From assembly GCF_001509485.1 (NCBI RefSeq), contig NZ_LLZI01000024.1, positions 40,871 through 104,870 on the forward strand: a stretch of DNA of 64,000 bases. Reading direction: 5' to 3'. The notes beneath the pieces were generated by a model. It was not told the DNA's origin and did not search any database. It saw only the letters and a list, made by a program, of their open reading frames with translations. Both the position numbers and the translations under genes were made by a program. Below, in pieces: positions 1 to 10,441 of this stretch (position 1 is the stretch's first letter; every line of letters starts with the position of its first letter). Source of the stretch: Streptomyces sp. NRRL F-4489 (GTDB lineage: Bacteria; Actinomycetota; Actinomycetes; Streptomycetales; Streptomycetaceae).

Positions 1-2
1 CG

Positions 3-1523
3 CCGCTGCTGCTGGTCGCGGTGGGCCTGGGCGCCGCCTACCTCCCGGGCGTCCCGGCCTACCCGCTCGATCCGCACATCGTGCTGCCGCTGCTGCTGCC
101 CCCGCTGCTGCACACCGCCGCGCTGGACAGCTCCTACCTGGACCTGCGGGCCAACCTCCGGCCGGTGGCGCTGCTCTCGGTCGGCTACGTGCTCTTCGCG
201 ACGCTGGCCGTCGGCTACGCGGCCTATCTGGCCATCCCGGACCTGCCGCTGGCCCCCGCGCTCGTCCTGGGCGCCGTGGTCGCCCCGCCGGACGCCGTCG
301 CGGCCACCGCGATCGCCCGCCGGCTGGGGCTGCCGCACCGCATCACCACGATCCTCCAGGGCGAATCGCTGGTGAACGACGCCACCGCGATCACCGCCTA
401 CAAGGTGGCGCTGGGCGCCGCGCTGGGGACGGCGGCGAGCTGGGGCAGCGGCCTCGCGGAGTTCGCGCTGGCGTCCCTCGGGGGCGTCGGGATCGGCGTC
501 GTCCTGATGGTGCCGCTGCACTGGCTGCGCCGCCGGCTGCGCCAGTCGCCGCTCCTGGAGAACACCCTCTCGCTGCTCATCCCGTTCACCGCGTACGCCG
601 CCGCCGAGCAGGTCGGGGCCTCCGGGGTGCTCGCCGTCGTGGTCGTCGGGCTCTACCTGGGGCACCGCTCCTGGCAGGTGGACTTCGAGACCCGGCTCCA
701 GGAGGAGGCGGTGTGGAAGATGGTCTCCTTCGTGCTGGAGTCGGCCGTCTTCGCGCTGATCGGGCTGCAACTGCCGGTGGTGCTGCGCGGGCTGGAGGAC
801 GTCGGTACCGGGCGGGCGCTGGCGTACGCGGCCCTGGTGTTCGCCGCGGTGGTGCTGGCCCGGTACGTGTGGGTCTTCCCCGCCACCTACCTGCCGCGGC
901 TGCTCTCCGCCCGGATCCGCGCCCGGGAACCGGACACCACCTGGCGGGCGCCGGTCATCGTCGGCTGGGCCGGGATGCGCGGCGTGGTGTCGCTGGCCAT
1001 CGCGTTCTCGGTTCCGGCGCATCTGCCCGGCGGCGGGCCCTTCCCGGCCCGCGACCTGGTGCTGTTCCTGACCTTCACCACCGTCATCGGCACCCTCGTC
1101 GTCCAGGGGCTGACGCTGCCGCCGCTGATCCGGGCGCTGCGGCTGCCCGGCCGGGACGCGGAGGCCGAGACGCTGGCCGAGGCGCAGGCGCAGAGCGAGG
1201 CGTCGCGGGCCGCCGAGGCCCGGCTCGACGCGCTGCTCCAGGACGAGCGGAACGCCCTGCCGGGGCCCCTCGCCGACCGGCTGCGCACGGTCCTGGAGCG
1301 CCGCCGCAACGCGGTGTGGGAGCGGCTGGGCGCGGTGAACGAGGTGACCGGGGAGACCGCCGACGACACCTACCGCCGGCTGGCCCGGGAGATGATCGAG
1401 GCGGAGCGGCGGGTCTTCGTCGAACTGCGGGACGCCCGCCGGATCGATGACGAGATGATGCGGACGCTGCTGCGGCGGCTGGACCTGGAGGAGGCCGCGG
1501 CCTACCGGGAGGGCGCGCCGTAG
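3..1523 (+). CDS. Na+/H+ (cation/proton) antiporter, CPA1 family, 5'-truncated by window edge
   Basis: Integral membrane exchanger expected to swap cytoplasmic Na+ (or K+) for external protons. The reading frame is open to the window edge and codes hydrophobic residues before the first in-window GTG (21), so the true start lies upstream and roughly 20-40 residues are probably missing. Seen: about ten hydrophobic segments, the CPA1 signatures APPDAVAAT and GESLVNDATA in the first third, and GWAGMRGVVSLAIA in the last membrane helices. A hydrophilic, charged, Glu/Arg-rich tail of about 130 residues follows, typical of actinobacterial members where it is a cytoplasmic regulatory region. Convergent with the next gene. 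The family is clear; the ion preference is inferred. Confidence 0.9.
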   Translation, partial: PLLLVAVGLGAAYLPGVPAYPLDPHIVLPLLLPPLLHTAALDSSYLDLRANLRPVALLSVGYVLFATLAVGYAAYLAIPDLPLAPALVLGAVVAPPDAVAATAIARRLGLPHRITTILQGESLVNDATAITAYKVALGAALGTAASWGSGLAEFALASLGGVGIGVVLMVPLHWLRRRLRQSPLLENTLSLLIPFTAYAAAEQVGASGVLAVVVVGLYLGHRSWQVDFETRLQEEAVWKMVSFVLESAVFALIGLQLPVVLRGLEDVGTGRALAYAALVFAAVVLARYVWVFPATYLPRLLSARIRAREPDTTWRAPVIVGWAGMRGVVSLAIAFSVPAHLPGGGPFPARDLVLFLTFTTVIGTLVVQGLTLPPLIRALRLPGRDAEAETLAEAQAQSEASRAAEARLDALLQDERNALPGPLADRLRTVLERRRNAVWERLGAVNEVTGETADDTYRRLAREMIEAERRVFVELRDARRIDDEMMRTLLRRLDLEEAAAYREGAP

Positions 1524-1542
1524 CGCCCCGTAGCCGCCACCG

Positions 1543-2460
1543 TTACGGAGTGCCCGTGATGACGGCGGCGACCGTGCTGCCCTCCGGGAAGGCGCCCCGC
1601 TCGGCCAGCGCGGTCAGCGCGAACAGCAGCTTGGCGACGTAGACCCGCTCGACGGGCAGGCCGTGCCGCTGCTCGAAGGCGTCGGCGAACGCGTCGAGCT
1701 CGGGCGTGCGGCGGGCGTAGCCGCCGAAGTGGAAGTCCTCGGCCAGGCTCCAGTCGCCGCGGACGCCGCCGAACGCCGCGCGCTGGAGTCCGGCGACCGT
1801 GTCGTGGAGGAAGTGCGGGCGGCCGCCCTTGAGGACCGGGACGCCCAGGGCGCGCTGCCCGGGGCCGAGGCCGGCTGCGAGCCCGGCCAGGGTGCCGCCG
1901 GTGCCGCAGGCCACCGCGACCGTGCCGGCCCGCCCGCGCAGCTCCCGGCCCAGCTCCGCGCAGCCCTGGGCGGCGAGGGCGTTGCTGCCGCCCTCCGGTA
2001 TGAGGCGGAAGGCGCCGAAGCGGTCGCGGAGGGCGGCCAGCACCTCCGGGTCGTCCTTGCGGCGGTAGGTGGCGCGGTCGGTGAAGTGCAGCCGCATACC
2101 GTCGGCGGCGCAGCGGGCCAGGGACCAGTTGAGCGGGGCGCCGGCCAGCTCCTCGCCGCGGACCACGCCGATGGTGGCGAGGCCCAGGAGCCGGCCGGCG
2201 GCGGCCGTGGCGCGCAGGTGGTTGGAGTACGCGCCGCCGAAGGTGAGCAGCGTGCGGTCGCCGGCCTCGGCCGCGGCCGCGAGATTCGGCGCGAGCTTGC
2301 GCCATTTGTTGCCCGGCAGGTCCGGGTGGATGAGGTCGTCGCGCTTGAGGACGAGGCGGACGCCGCGGCGGGCGAACGGCTCGTCGTCCACGGGCTGGAG
2401 GGGCGAGGGGAGGCGGGGGCGGAGGGCCTGCGGGCCGGGGCCGGTCACGGGGAGCGTCAC
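1543..2460 (-). CDS. PLP-dependent ACC deaminase / D-cysteine desulfhydrase family enzyme
   Basis: 305-residue fold-type II pyridoxal-phosphate enzyme. Seen: KRDDLIHPDLPGNKWRKL with the presumed Schiff-base lysine K52, GGAYSNH (residues 75-81) where the Asn-His pair contacts the cofactor in this family, and a Gly-rich phosphate loop ACGTGGTLAGL near residue 185. Family members deaminate 1-aminocyclopropane-1-carboxylate to 2-oxobutyrate or desulfhydrate D-cysteine; the sequence alone does not tell which, and many actinobacterial homologues are annotated either way. Length is slightly short of the usual 320-340. It starts at an ATG at 2460 and is convergent with the antiporter gene, separated by only about 20 bases. 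Confidence 0.85.
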   Translation of the reverse strand: MTLPVTGPGPQALRPRLPSPLQPVDDEPFARRGVRLVLKRDDLIHPDLPGNKWRKLAPNLAAAAEAGDRTLLTFGGAYSNHLRATAAAGRLLGLATIGVVRGEELAGAPLNWSLARCAADGMRLHFTDRATYRRKDDPEVLAALRDRFGAFRLIPEGGSNALAAQGCAELGRELRGRAGTVAVACGTGGTLAGLAAGLGPGQRALGVPVLKGGRPHFLHDTVAGLQRAAFGGVRGDWSLAEDFHFGGYARRTPELDAFADAFEQRHGLPVERVYVAKLLFALTALAERGAFPEGSTVAAVITGTP

Positions 2461-2526
2461 GGGAGCGTCAGGGCAGGGGAGGGGAGCGGGGCGGCGGGGT
2501 GGGGACGGGGGTGCGGTGGCGGGGCG

Positions 2527-2760
2527 TCAGCTGTGCAGGAAGCCGTCGCCGTGCGCGGTGATATGGGCTTCCAGGGCGGTCAGCGCGCTCTGGGTGGCCT
2601 CGGGCGTGCCGCTGCCGCGGCGCTCGGCGTAGTAGGCGGCGCCGAGCTTGCGCAGCAGGTCGTTGCCGGCCCGCTGCTGCTGGAGCTCGTCGACCTTCTG
2701 CTTGCCCTGGGCCAGGCCCTGCTTGGCCTGCTCCTTGGCGCGGTCGAGAAACCCTGACAT
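2527..2760 (-). CDS. Small coiled-coil-like hypothetical protein (77 aa)
   Basis: Short soluble protein whose first half is Lys/Gln/Glu-rich and helical (RAKEQAKQGLAQGKQKVDEL), followed by a Tyr-containing stretch AAYYAERRG and a second helix. No signal peptide or membrane segment. I place the start at the ATG at 2760 (MSGFLDRAKEQ); the same frame is open far upstream but that part is composition-driven. Proteins with this beginning are common in Streptomyces as small hypotheticals; I know no function. It lies 66 bases from the start of the deaminase gene on the same strand and could be transcribed ahead of it. Confidence 0.7.
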   Translation of the reverse strand: MSGFLDRAKEQAKQGLAQGKQKVDELQQQRAGNDLLRKLGAAYYAERRGSGTPEATQSALTALEAHITAHGDGFLHS

Positions 2761-3002
2761 GGCTGCCTCCCTGGCGTACGGGTCGGTGGACCCGGTGGGT
2801 GTCGGTGCCGGTACCGCGGTGTGCGGCGGGCCGGTCGCGTGGTGTCGGTCGCGTGCTGTGATGCGTACGGGATCGTCGGTCGTGAGGGTCGTCGGTCGTA
2901 AGGGATCGTCGTGCGGGCGGGATTGCCGTTCGTAGGGATCAACGGCGGGGACGGGCGCGGGGTTCCCGTGCCAGGGTCCGGGATGCGCGGGAGGGGCGCG
3001 AC

Positions 3003-3785
3003 ATGGGTGAGCCGGTTGGCGCACAGGGGGCGGAGGAGGGCCGGGCGGGCGCCGGGCCGTATCGCGAGCGGGCGTCGCGGGTGCCGGGGGCGGTGCTGTG
3101 GACCACCGCCACGGTGCCCGGCGCGGGGCCGGTGCTGCCCGACGGCTGCACCGACCTGATCTGGAGCGAGGGGCGCCTGCTGGTGGCCGGGCCGGACACC
3201 GGGCCGCAGCGGCCGGGCCCGGCGGTGCCGGCCGGGACGCGCTGGGCGGGGCTGCGGTTCGCGCCGGGGCAGGGCCCGGCGGTCTTCGGGGTGCGGGCCG
3301 GCGAACTGCGCGACCGGCGGGTGCCGTTGGAGGACCTGTGGGGCGCCCGGCGGGCCCGCGAACTGGCCGGGCGGGCGGCGGCCGGCGACCCGGGCGCGGT
3401 GCTGGAGGAGGCCGCGCGGGACCGGCTGCGGGAGAGCGGGGCGTGGGCCACCGGGACCGGCGGACCGGGCGCGCTCCCGGGGCGGTCCGGCCGCACCGGG
3501 GCCATCGTGGCCGGCCTCCGGCGCGGCCGCCCGGTGGCGGAGGTGGCCCGGCTGGTTGGGATGGGCGAACGGCAGCTGCGCCGGCACAGCCTGGCGGTGT
3601 TCGGGTACGGGCCGAAGACCCTGGCCCGGGTGCTGCGGCTGGTGCGGGCGCTGGAACTGGCCCGGGCCGGCGTCCCGTACGCCGAGGTCGCGGCCCGCGC
3701 CGGATACGCCGACCAGGCCCACCTGGCGCGCGAGGTGAAGTCGCTCGCGGGGGCTCCGATGGGGGTGCTGCTCGGCGCGGGTTAG
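3003..3785 (+). CDS. AraC-family transcriptional regulator with DUF6597-type sensor domain
   Basis: 260-residue regulator. The N-terminal half (about 25-115) has the DUF6597 pattern: a VLPDGCTDLIWSEG stretch followed by a Gly/Pro-rich beta region and GLRFAPGQGP. The C-terminal hundred residues carry the double helix-turn-helix of AraC/XylS proteins, first with VAEVARLVGMGERQLRRH and then YAEVAARAGYADQAHLARE, ending in the typical LAGAPMGVLL. The ATG at 3003 is preceded by GGGAGGGGCGCGAC, a good ribosome binding site. It ends 10 bases before the glutaminase start, so the two may be co-transcribed; whether it regulates glutaminase is unknown. Confidence 0.85.
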   Translation: MGEPVGAQGAEEGRAGAGPYRERASRVPGAVLWTTATVPGAGPVLPDGCTDLIWSEGRLLVAGPDTGPQRPGPAVPAGTRWAGLRFAPGQGPAVFGVRAGELRDRRVPLEDLWGARRARELAGRAAAGDPGAVLEEAARDRLRESGAWATGTGGPGALPGRSGRTGAIVAGLRRGRPVAEVARLVGMGERQLRRHSLAVFGYGPKTLARVLRLVRALELARAGVPYAEVAARAGYADQAHLAREVKSLAGAPMGVLLGAG

Positions 3786-3795
3786 CGTGTGCGCC

Positions 3796-4713
3796 ATGGA
3801 CTACCAGGCCGTTCTTGAGGAGGTAGCGGCCTATGCGAGGCCGTTCGTGGGGCGCGGGCACGTCGCCGATTACATTCCGGCGCTGGAACGGGTCTCCCCG
3901 GACCGCTTCGGCATCGCCGTCGCGGACATCAACGGCGAGGTGTACGGGACCGGCGACTGGGAGGTTCCGTTCTCCGTCCAGTCGATCTCGAAGGCGTTCT
4001 CCCTGGCGCTGGTGATGGCCGGGTCCCACGGGGACGAGGACATCTGGCGGCGGGTGGGGCGGGAGCCCTCGGGGTCGCCGTTCAACTCCCTGGTGCAGCT
4101 GGAGTGGGAGAACGGCATTCCGCGGAATCCTTTCATCAACGCCGGCGCGCTGGTGGTGACCGACCGGCTGCTGACCATGACCGGCGACGCCAGCACCGCG
4201 CTGCTGGAGTTCCTGCAGACCGAGAGCGGCAACCCGGACCTGGCCTTCGACCAGGTGGTGGCCGGTTCCGAGGCCGACCACGGGGACCGGAACGCGGCGC
4301 TGGCCCACTTCATGGCGTCGTTCGGCAATCTGGAGAACCCGGTGCCGTCCGTCATCGAGCACTACTTCTGGCAGTGCTCGATCGAGATGTCCTGCCGGGA
4401 CCTGGCCGTGGCGGGCGGCTTCCTGGCCCGGCACGGGCTGCGCGCCGACGGCAGCCGGCTGCTGGAGGCCCGCGAGGCCAAGCGGATCAACGCGGTGATG
4501 CTGACCTGCGGGACGTACGACGCGGCGGGCGAGTTCGCCTACCGGGTGGGGCTGCCGGCGAAGAGCGGGGTGGGCGGCGGCATCGTGGCCGTGGTACCGG
4601 GCCGGTGCACGCTGTGCGTGTGGAGCCCGGGGCTGGACGCGCGCGGGAACTCCGTGGCGGGGATGGCGGCGCTGGACCAGTTCACCACGCTCACCGGGTG
4701 GTCGGTCTTCTAG
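3796..4713 (+). CDS. glsA: Glutaminase A
   Basis: Hydrolyses L-glutamine to L-glutamate and ammonia in the cytoplasm. The 305-residue length matches bacterial GlsA. Seen: the serine-dependent beta-lactamase-like fold with SVQSISKAF, giving the catalytic S-x-x-K pair as S63/K66, NPFINAGAL, and the conserved C-terminal GVGGGIVAVVPG. I chose the ATG at 3796 (MDYQAVLEE); a GTG nine bases upstream at 3787 is an alternative that adds three residues. No strong Shine-Dalgarno is visible, which fits coupling to the AraC gene ending at 3785 or a leaderless start. A hairpin at 4791-4812 lies downstream. Confidence 0.95.
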   Translation: MDYQAVLEEVAAYARPFVGRGHVADYIPALERVSPDRFGIAVADINGEVYGTGDWEVPFSVQSISKAFSLALVMAGSHGDEDIWRRVGREPSGSPFNSLVQLEWENGIPRNPFINAGALVVTDRLLTMTGDASTALLEFLQTESGNPDLAFDQVVAGSEADHGDRNAALAHFMASFGNLENPVPSVIEHYFWQCSIEMSCRDLAVAGGFLARHGLRADGSRLLEAREAKRINAVMLTCGTYDAAGEFAYRVGLPAKSGVGGGIVAVVPGRCTLCVWSPGLDARGNSVAGMAALDQFTTLTGWSVF

Positions 4714-4790
4714 GCCGGACGCGGGCCCGCCGGTCCCTCTGCCCGGCCGTCCGCCCGCCGGCCCGTCGACCGCCCGCCCGGCCGTCCGCG

Positions 4791-4812
4791 CGCCCGTTCA
4801 CCCGGACGGGCG
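4791..4812 (+). terminator. Hairpin downstream of glutaminase
   Basis: Perfect 7-bp stem CGCCCGT/ACGGGCG with an 8-base loop, about 80 bases past the glutaminase stop. There is no T-run, as is common for Streptomyces terminators. Confidence 0.4.
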
Positions 4813-4888
4813 CCGGGCCGGCGGTAACGGGCCGGCGTTGTGGCACCGGGGGCGCCGGCGCATGGTGGCGGTAGGAGGTGCACCCGCC

Positions 4889-5122
4889 ATGGAGCACGAG
4901 ATGCGCGCTGAGTACGAGGAAGGCGTGCTGCCGCACGAGGACACGCCGGTCAAGAAGTGGCACATGACCCGGGTGGGGGCGACCACCGCGATGTGCGGTG
5001 TGACGCTCGCCCCGGCCGCCGCCACCCAATCGGCCGGTCAGTGGGGCACGGCCAAGGCGCAGCCGTTCTGCCGGACCTGCGGCGTGATGTATCTGGAGGA
5101 GCACCCGCAGGACACGGACTGA
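4889..5122 (+). CDS. Small conserved hypothetical protein with Cys motif (77 aa)
   Basis: The frame opens further upstream, but GTAGGAGGTG eight bases before the ATG at 4889 fixes the start at MEHEMRAEYEEG. The product is small, soluble and acidic at both ends, with three cysteines in AMCGV and FCRTCGVMYL. The CxxC plus a single upstream Cys and the His in KKWHMTR could bind a metal such as zinc, but this is inference. I recognise it as a Streptomyces-type conserved small protein without known function. Good codon bias and ribosome binding site argue that it is real. Confidence 0.75.
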   Translation: MEHEMRAEYEEGVLPHEDTPVKKWHMTRVGATTAMCGVTLAPAAATQSAGQWGTAKAQPFCRTCGVMYLEEHPQDTD

Positions 5123-5212
5123 GCGGGCGCACACCGAGGTGACCGGGCGCGCGCCCGGAGCCGGCGGACCGGCGGCCCTCGTCCTACCGGGGCCACCGGG
5201 CCGCCGGCCGTC

Positions 5213-5623
5213 CTACGGGAGCGGGGCGAAGAGGTCCACCCCTTGGCCGTCGGGGTCCTGGACGACCGCGTAGCGCTGGCCCCAGTCGGCGTCCCAGGGC
5301 GGTCGCGCCCCCTTGTGGCCGGCGGCGGTCAGGGCCTCGTACAGGGCGTCCACGGCCGCCGGGTCCGGGCAGCGGAAGGCCAGCCCGGTGTGGCCGCCAG
5401 GGGGCGGCGGCGTCCAGTCGGGGTCCAGGGCGCGGGCGGTCTCGTGGGTGTCCCACATCAGGCGCAGGCCGCCGGGGAGCGGCGCCTCGGCGTGCGGTGC
5501 GGCCTCGGCGCCGTCCGGCACGGCCAGGCCGAGCCGGCGGTAGAAGGCCAGGGAGGCCGCCAGGTCGGCGGTGACCAGCCCGATCGCGTCCAGGCGGGGT
5601 ACGGGTACGGGGGGAGTGCTCAT
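5213..5623 (-). CDS. Glyoxalase/bleomycin-resistance (VOC) fold protein
   Basis: 136 residues forming the two beta-alpha-beta-beta-beta modules of vicinal-oxygen-chelate proteins. Seen: IGLVTADLAASLAFYRRLGL at the start of module one, GHTGLAFRCPDPAAVDALYE opening module two, and AVVQDPDGQGVDLFAPL at the end. A His in GGHTGLAF and the Asp/Glu region near the C-terminus may be metal ligands, but the full set is not certain. Start chosen at the ATG at 5623 (MSTPPVPVPRLD). Substrate unknown; members include lyases, dioxygenases and drug-binding proteins. Confidence 0.85.
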   Translation of the reverse strand: MSTPPVPVPRLDAIGLVTADLAASLAFYRRLGLAVPDGAEAAPHAEAPLPGGLRLMWDTHETARALDPDWTPPPPGGHTGLAFRCPDPAAVDALYEALTAAGHKGARPPWDADWGQRYAVVQDPDGQGVDLFAPLP

Positions 5624-5826
5624 GGCCGGGAGCGTAGGGGCGCCCGGCCGGGCCGGTCTTGAACGGAACGGACACCGGGCGGGGTGGGGCAGTGGGCGGG
5701 GCGCGGCAGCCGGGCGCCGCCCGCCGAGCCGACGGGCGGGACGCGGCAGCCTGGCGCCGCCCCCCCCGGGCCGCGTACGGCCCACGCAGGGCCCGTAGGC
5801 CCCCCGCGAGGGCCGCTACGCCCCGG

Positions 5827-6765
<939 letters not shown>

Positions 6766-6916
6766 GGAGTTCCCCCAGCGGTACGTGGAGCGGGCGGTAC
6801 CCGGACAGTGTCGCCGGTGCGCGGCCCCGTACGGCTGCGCGATCCGCCAATGTTCGGGCGCGAGAACTGGAGGCTTCCCCCCAGGGCCGCCCCGGTGCCC
6901 TTGGGGCGGGCCGGGC

Positions 6917-9202
6917 TCAGGACAGCGCCCGGAAGCGCCGCAGGCGGAGGCTGTTGCCGACCACGAAGACCGACGAGCAGGCCATCGCGGCCCCGGCGAT
7001 CATGGGGTTGAGCAGGCCAGCGGCGGCCAGCGGCAGCGCCGCGACGTTGTAGCCGAACGCCCAGAAGAGATTGGCCCGGATCGTGCCCAGGGTGGCGCGG
7101 GCCAGCCGGATGGCGTCCGCCGCGGCGCGCAGATCGCCCCGCACCAGGGTCAGGTCGCCGGCCTCGATGGCGGCGTCGGTGCCGGTGCCCATGGCCAGAC
7201 CGAGGTCGGCGGTGGCCAGGGCGGCCGCGTCGTTGACGCCGTCGCCGACCATGGCGACCGTGCGGCCCTCGGCCTGGAGGCGGGCGATCACCGCCGCCTT
7301 CTCCTCGGGCAGCACGCCGGCGATCACCTCGTCGATCCCGGCCGCCGCGGCGACGGTCCGGGCGACCGCCTCGTGGTCGCCGGTCAGCAGCACCGGGCGC
7401 AGCCCCAGCGCGCGCAGCCGGCGGACCGCCTCGGCGCTGGTGGGCCGTACCGCGTCGGCGACCACCAGCACGGCGCGGGCGGCCCCGTCCCAGCCGACCG
7501 CGACCGCGGTGTGCCCGGCCCGCTCGGCGGCCTCCTTGGCGGCGGCCAGCCCGTCCGGCAGCCGCTGCCCCCGCTCGGCGAGCAGCTGCTCGCGGCCCAC
7601 CAGGACGGCGTGTCCGTCCACGGTGCCGCGCACCCCGAGCCCGGGGACGGCCGCGAAGTCCTCCGGGACCGGCAGGGTGCCGCCGGGCGCCTCCTCCTGG
7701 GCGGCGGTGGCGACGGCCCGGGCGATGGGGTGCTCGGCGGCGTGCTCCAGCGCGCCGGCCAGCCGCAGCGCCTGCTCCCGGGCCACCCCGCCGGCCAGGT
7801 GGACGCCGGTCAGGGTCATCACCCCGGTGGTGACGGTGCCGGTCTTGTCCAGGACGACGGTGTCGACCGTACGGGTCGTCTCCAGCACCTCCGGGCCCTT
7901 GAGGAGGATGCCGAGCTGGGCGCCGCGTCCGGTGCCGACCATCAGGGCGGTCGGGGTGGCCAGGCCCAGCGCGCACGGGCAGGCGATGATCAGTACGGCG
8001 ACCGCGGCGGTGAACGCGGCCACCGCCCCGTTGCCGGTGGCCAGCCAGCCGCCCAGGGTGGCCAGCGCCAGGACGATGACCACCGGGACGAACACCGCGG
8101 AGATCTTGTCCGCGAGCCGCTGGGCGGCGGCCTTGCCGTTCTGGGCGTCCGCCACCAGCTTCGCCATCCGGGCCAGCTGGGTGTCCGCGCCCACCCGGGT
8201 GGCCTCCACGACCAGCCGGCCGCCCGCGTTGACCGTGGCGCCGGTCACCGTGTCCCCGGGGGCGACCTCCACCGGCACCGACTCCCCGGTCAGCATCGAG
8301 GCGTCCACCGCGGAGGAGCCCTCCACCACCCGGCCGTCGGTGGCGATCTTCTCGCCGGGGCGGGCCACGAAGCGGTCGCCGACCCGCAGCTGATCGGCCG
8401 GGACCCGCACCTCGCGCCCGCCGCGCAGCACCGCGACGTCCCGGGCGCCCAGTTCGAGCAGGGCGCGCAGGGCCGCGCCGGCCTTCCGCTTGGCGCGCGC
8501 CTCGGCGTACCGCCCGGCCAGGACGAACGTGGTGACCCCGGCCGCGGCCTCCAGGTAGATGTTCCCGGCGCCGTCCGTACGGGCCACGGTCAGCGTGAAC
8601 GGGTGGGTCATACCGGGCATCCCGGCCGTCCCCAGGAAGAGCGCCCACAGCGACCACCCGAAGGCGGCGAGGGTGCCCATCGAGACCAGGGTGTCCATCG
8701 TGGCCGCGCCGTGCCGGAGGTTCGTCCACGCGGCCCGGTGGAAGGGCCACGCCCCGTAAACCACCACCGGGGCGGCCAGGGTGAGCGAGAGCCACTGCCA
8801 GTACGTGAACTGGAGCGCGGGGACCATCGCCAGCAGGACCACCGGGACGGTGAGCGCCAGGGAGACCAGCAGCCGCTGCCGGAGCGCGGCGAGCCGGCCG
8901 GTGTCCCCGTCTCCGCCCCCCTCGGCCCCCGGGCCGCCGGCCTCCCCGGCGGACGGCTCCGGGGCGGGCGGGGCCGGTACGGTGGCGGTGTAGCCCGTCC
9001 GCTCCACCGTGGCGATCAGGTCGGCGGTGGCCACGCCGCTGCCCTCCGCGAGCACCACCTGGGCCTTCTCGGTGGCGTAGTTCACGGTGGCGGTGACGCC
9101 GTCCATGCGGTTGAGCTTCTTCTCGACCCGGGCCGCGCACGAGGCGCAGGTCATCCCGCCGATCTCCAGCTCGACGACGGGACCGTCGATCGCGGTGGTC
9201 AT
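6917..9202 (-). CDS. copA: Copper-exporting P1B-type ATPase
   Basis: 761 residues. Uses ATP to pump Cu(I) out of the cytoplasm. Order seen: one N-terminal heavy-metal-associated domain with GGMTCASC (Cys19, Cys22); four hydrophobic segments; actuator domain with TGES; the transmembrane metal site ACPCALG; phosphorylation site DKTGTVTTG; nucleotide-binding [27 protein letters not shown]; and last helices with YN and MACSS, the combination typical of Cu+ ATPases. The long frame continues far upstream, but ATG 9202 with GAGGAGGAAGC upstream is the sensible start. No separate copZ chaperone is adjacent. A CsoR-like operator lies about 90 bases upstream. Confidence 0.95.
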   Translation of the reverse strand: MTTAIDGPVVELEIGGMTCASCAARVEKKLNRMDGVTATVNYATEKAQVVLAEGSGVATADLIATVERTGYTATVPAPPAPEPSAGEAGGPGAEGGGDGDTGRLAALRQRLLVSLALTVPVVLLAMVPALQFTYWQWLSLTLAAPVVVYGAWPFHRAAWTNLRHGAATMDTLVSMGTLAAFGWSLWALFLGTAGMPGMTHPFTLTVARTDGAGNIYLEAAAGVTTFVLAGRYAEARAKRKAGAALRALLELGARDVAVLRGGREVRVPADQLRVGDRFVARPGEKIATDGRVVEGSSAVDASMLTGESVPVEVAPGDTVTGATVNAGGRLVVEATRVGADTQLARMAKLVADAQNGKAAAQRLADKISAVFVPVVIVLALATLGGWLATGNGAVAAFTAAVAVLIIACPCALGLATPTALMVGTGRGAQLGILLKGPEVLETTRTVDTVVLDKTGTVTTGVMTLTGVHLAGGVAREQALRLAGALEHAAEHPIARAVATAAQEEAPGGTLPVPEDFAAVPGLGVRGTVDGHAVLVGREQLLAERGQRLPDGLAAAKEAAERAGHTAVAVGWDGAARAVLVVADAVRPTSAEAVRRLRALGLRPVLLTGDHEAVARTVAAAAGIDEVIAGVLPEEKAAVIARLQAEGRTVAMVGDGVNDAAALATADLGLAMGTGTDAAIEAGDLTLVRGDLRAAADAIRLARATLGTIRANLFWAFGYNVAALPLAAAGLLNPMIAGAAMACSSVFVVGNSLRLRRFRALS

Positions 9203-9291
9203 GGGGCTGCTTCCTCCTCTTCCCGGGGGCCGCGGGGCAGCGGGGCGGCACGTACGTGTCCCGTCCACCGTGTGCCCCCCGCGGCAACACC

Positions 9292-10302
9292 CTACCCCCC
9301 TGGGGTATTCCCGCAGGTCGGGCCCGCCGCGCGCGCCGGGTCCGCCGCACCGGCCCCCCGCACCGCCCGCCCGCCCAGCTCCCGCAGATACCCGGCCAGC
9401 TCGTCCGGGCCGTGCACGGTGAACTCCCGGCCCAGCAGCACCAGCCGCATCGCCAGCCACTCCAGCGAATCGGGTGCGCTGTGCCACCGGCACCGCTCCG
9501 CGTCCAGCGGCACCACCTCGCCCACCGGCCCGCCCAGCCGCGCGGCCACCTCCTCGGCCGGCCCGTGCACCGTCACCTCCGCCCGGTGGAGGGCCGCCGG
9601 CCCGCGCAGCCGCTCCCGGACGTACGCCGCGGCGTCCGCGGCCGGCAGCTCCCGGGGCGGCGTCCGCACCCCGGTGGCCAGCGGTTCGGCCATCCGGTCC
9701 ACCCGGAAGGTCCGCCAGTCGTCGCGGTCGTTGTCGTACGCCACGAGGTACCAGCGGCGGCCCGCGGCGACCAGCCGGTGCGGCTCCACCAGGCGCCGGC
9801 CCTGCTCGCCGGCGACCGGGCGGTAGCCGAAGCGGACCCGCTCGTGATTGGCGATCGCCGCGGCCAGCACGGTCAGATGCTCCGGATCGACGGTCGGGCC
9901 GCCCCCGGACGGCATCGGGACGGTGGCCGTGCCCAGGGTGGCCACCCGGCGCCGCAACCGGGCCGGCAGCACCTGCTCCAGTTTGGCCAGCGCCCGGACC
10001 GACGCCTCCTCGACGCCCGCGACGGTCTGCCCGGCGGTCGAGCGCAGCCCCACCGCGATGGCCACCGCCTCCTCGTCGTCCAGCAGCAGCGGCGGCAGCG
10101 CGGTGCCCGCGGCCAGCCGGTAGCCGCCGTCCGCGCCCATCGTGGCGCGCACCGGATAGCCCAGGTCGCGCAGGCGCTCGATATCGCGGCGGATGGTCCG
10201 GGCGGTCACGCCCAGCCGCTCGGCCAGCTCCCGGCCCGGCCACTCGCGCGGGGTCTGCAGCAGCGACAGCAGATTCAGCAGACGTGCCGATGTCTCACTC
10301 AT
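9292..10302 (-). CDS. WYL-domain helix-turn-helix transcriptional regulator (DeoR/YafY-like)
   Basis: 336 residues. An N-terminal winged helix (about 1-55; [20 protein letters not shown]) is followed by the WYL region (about 140-220; [21 protein letters not shown]) and a WCX-type C-terminus. WYL proteins sense small ligands or nucleic-acid fragments, often to repress stress or membrane genes. Start chosen at ATG 10302 ([12 protein letters not shown]); the frame runs further upstream without coding character. The last four codons and stop overlap the CsoR-like palindrome that probably serves copA. It is divergent from the CorA gene with about 140 bases between. Confidence 0.9.
   Translation of the reverse strand: MSETSARLLNLLSLLQTPREWPGRELAERLGVTARTIRRDIERLRDLGYPVRATMGADGGYRLAAGTALPPLLLDDEEAVAIAVGLRSTAGQTVAGVEEASVRALAKLEQVLPARLRRRVATLGTATVPMPSGGGPTVDPEHLTVLAAAIANHERVRFGYRPVAGEQGRRLVEPHRLVAAGRRWYLVAYDNDRDDWRTFRVDRMAEPLATGVRTPPRELPAADAAAYVRERLRGPAALHRAEVTVHGPAEEVAARLGGPVGEVVPLDAERCRWHSAPDSLEWLAMRLVLLGREFTVHGPDELAGYLRELGGRAVRGAGAADPARAAGPTCGNTPGG
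9293..9307. promoter_or_regulatory. CsoR-like copper operator upstream of copA
   Basis: Inverted repeat TACCCC-CCT-GGGGTA. The T/A-flanked C4/G4 half-sites are the hallmark of CsoR-type Cu(I) repressor operators in actinobacteria. It sits about 90 bases before the copA ATG and coincides with the stop codon and final codons of the WYL gene, so the copA promoter lies in the end of its neighbour. Confidence 0.65.
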
Positions 10303-10441
10303 GCGGATGATGATGGCGGGGGACGGCGGACAGCGGCTGTCCTCAATGCCCCGGGGACGCGCCCCGCGGCCCGGTGCGGAGTGCGCAAAATCGCGGCAAG
10401 GGCCGTACCCGCCGCGCGCCCCCGCACGCGATACTGGCCGG

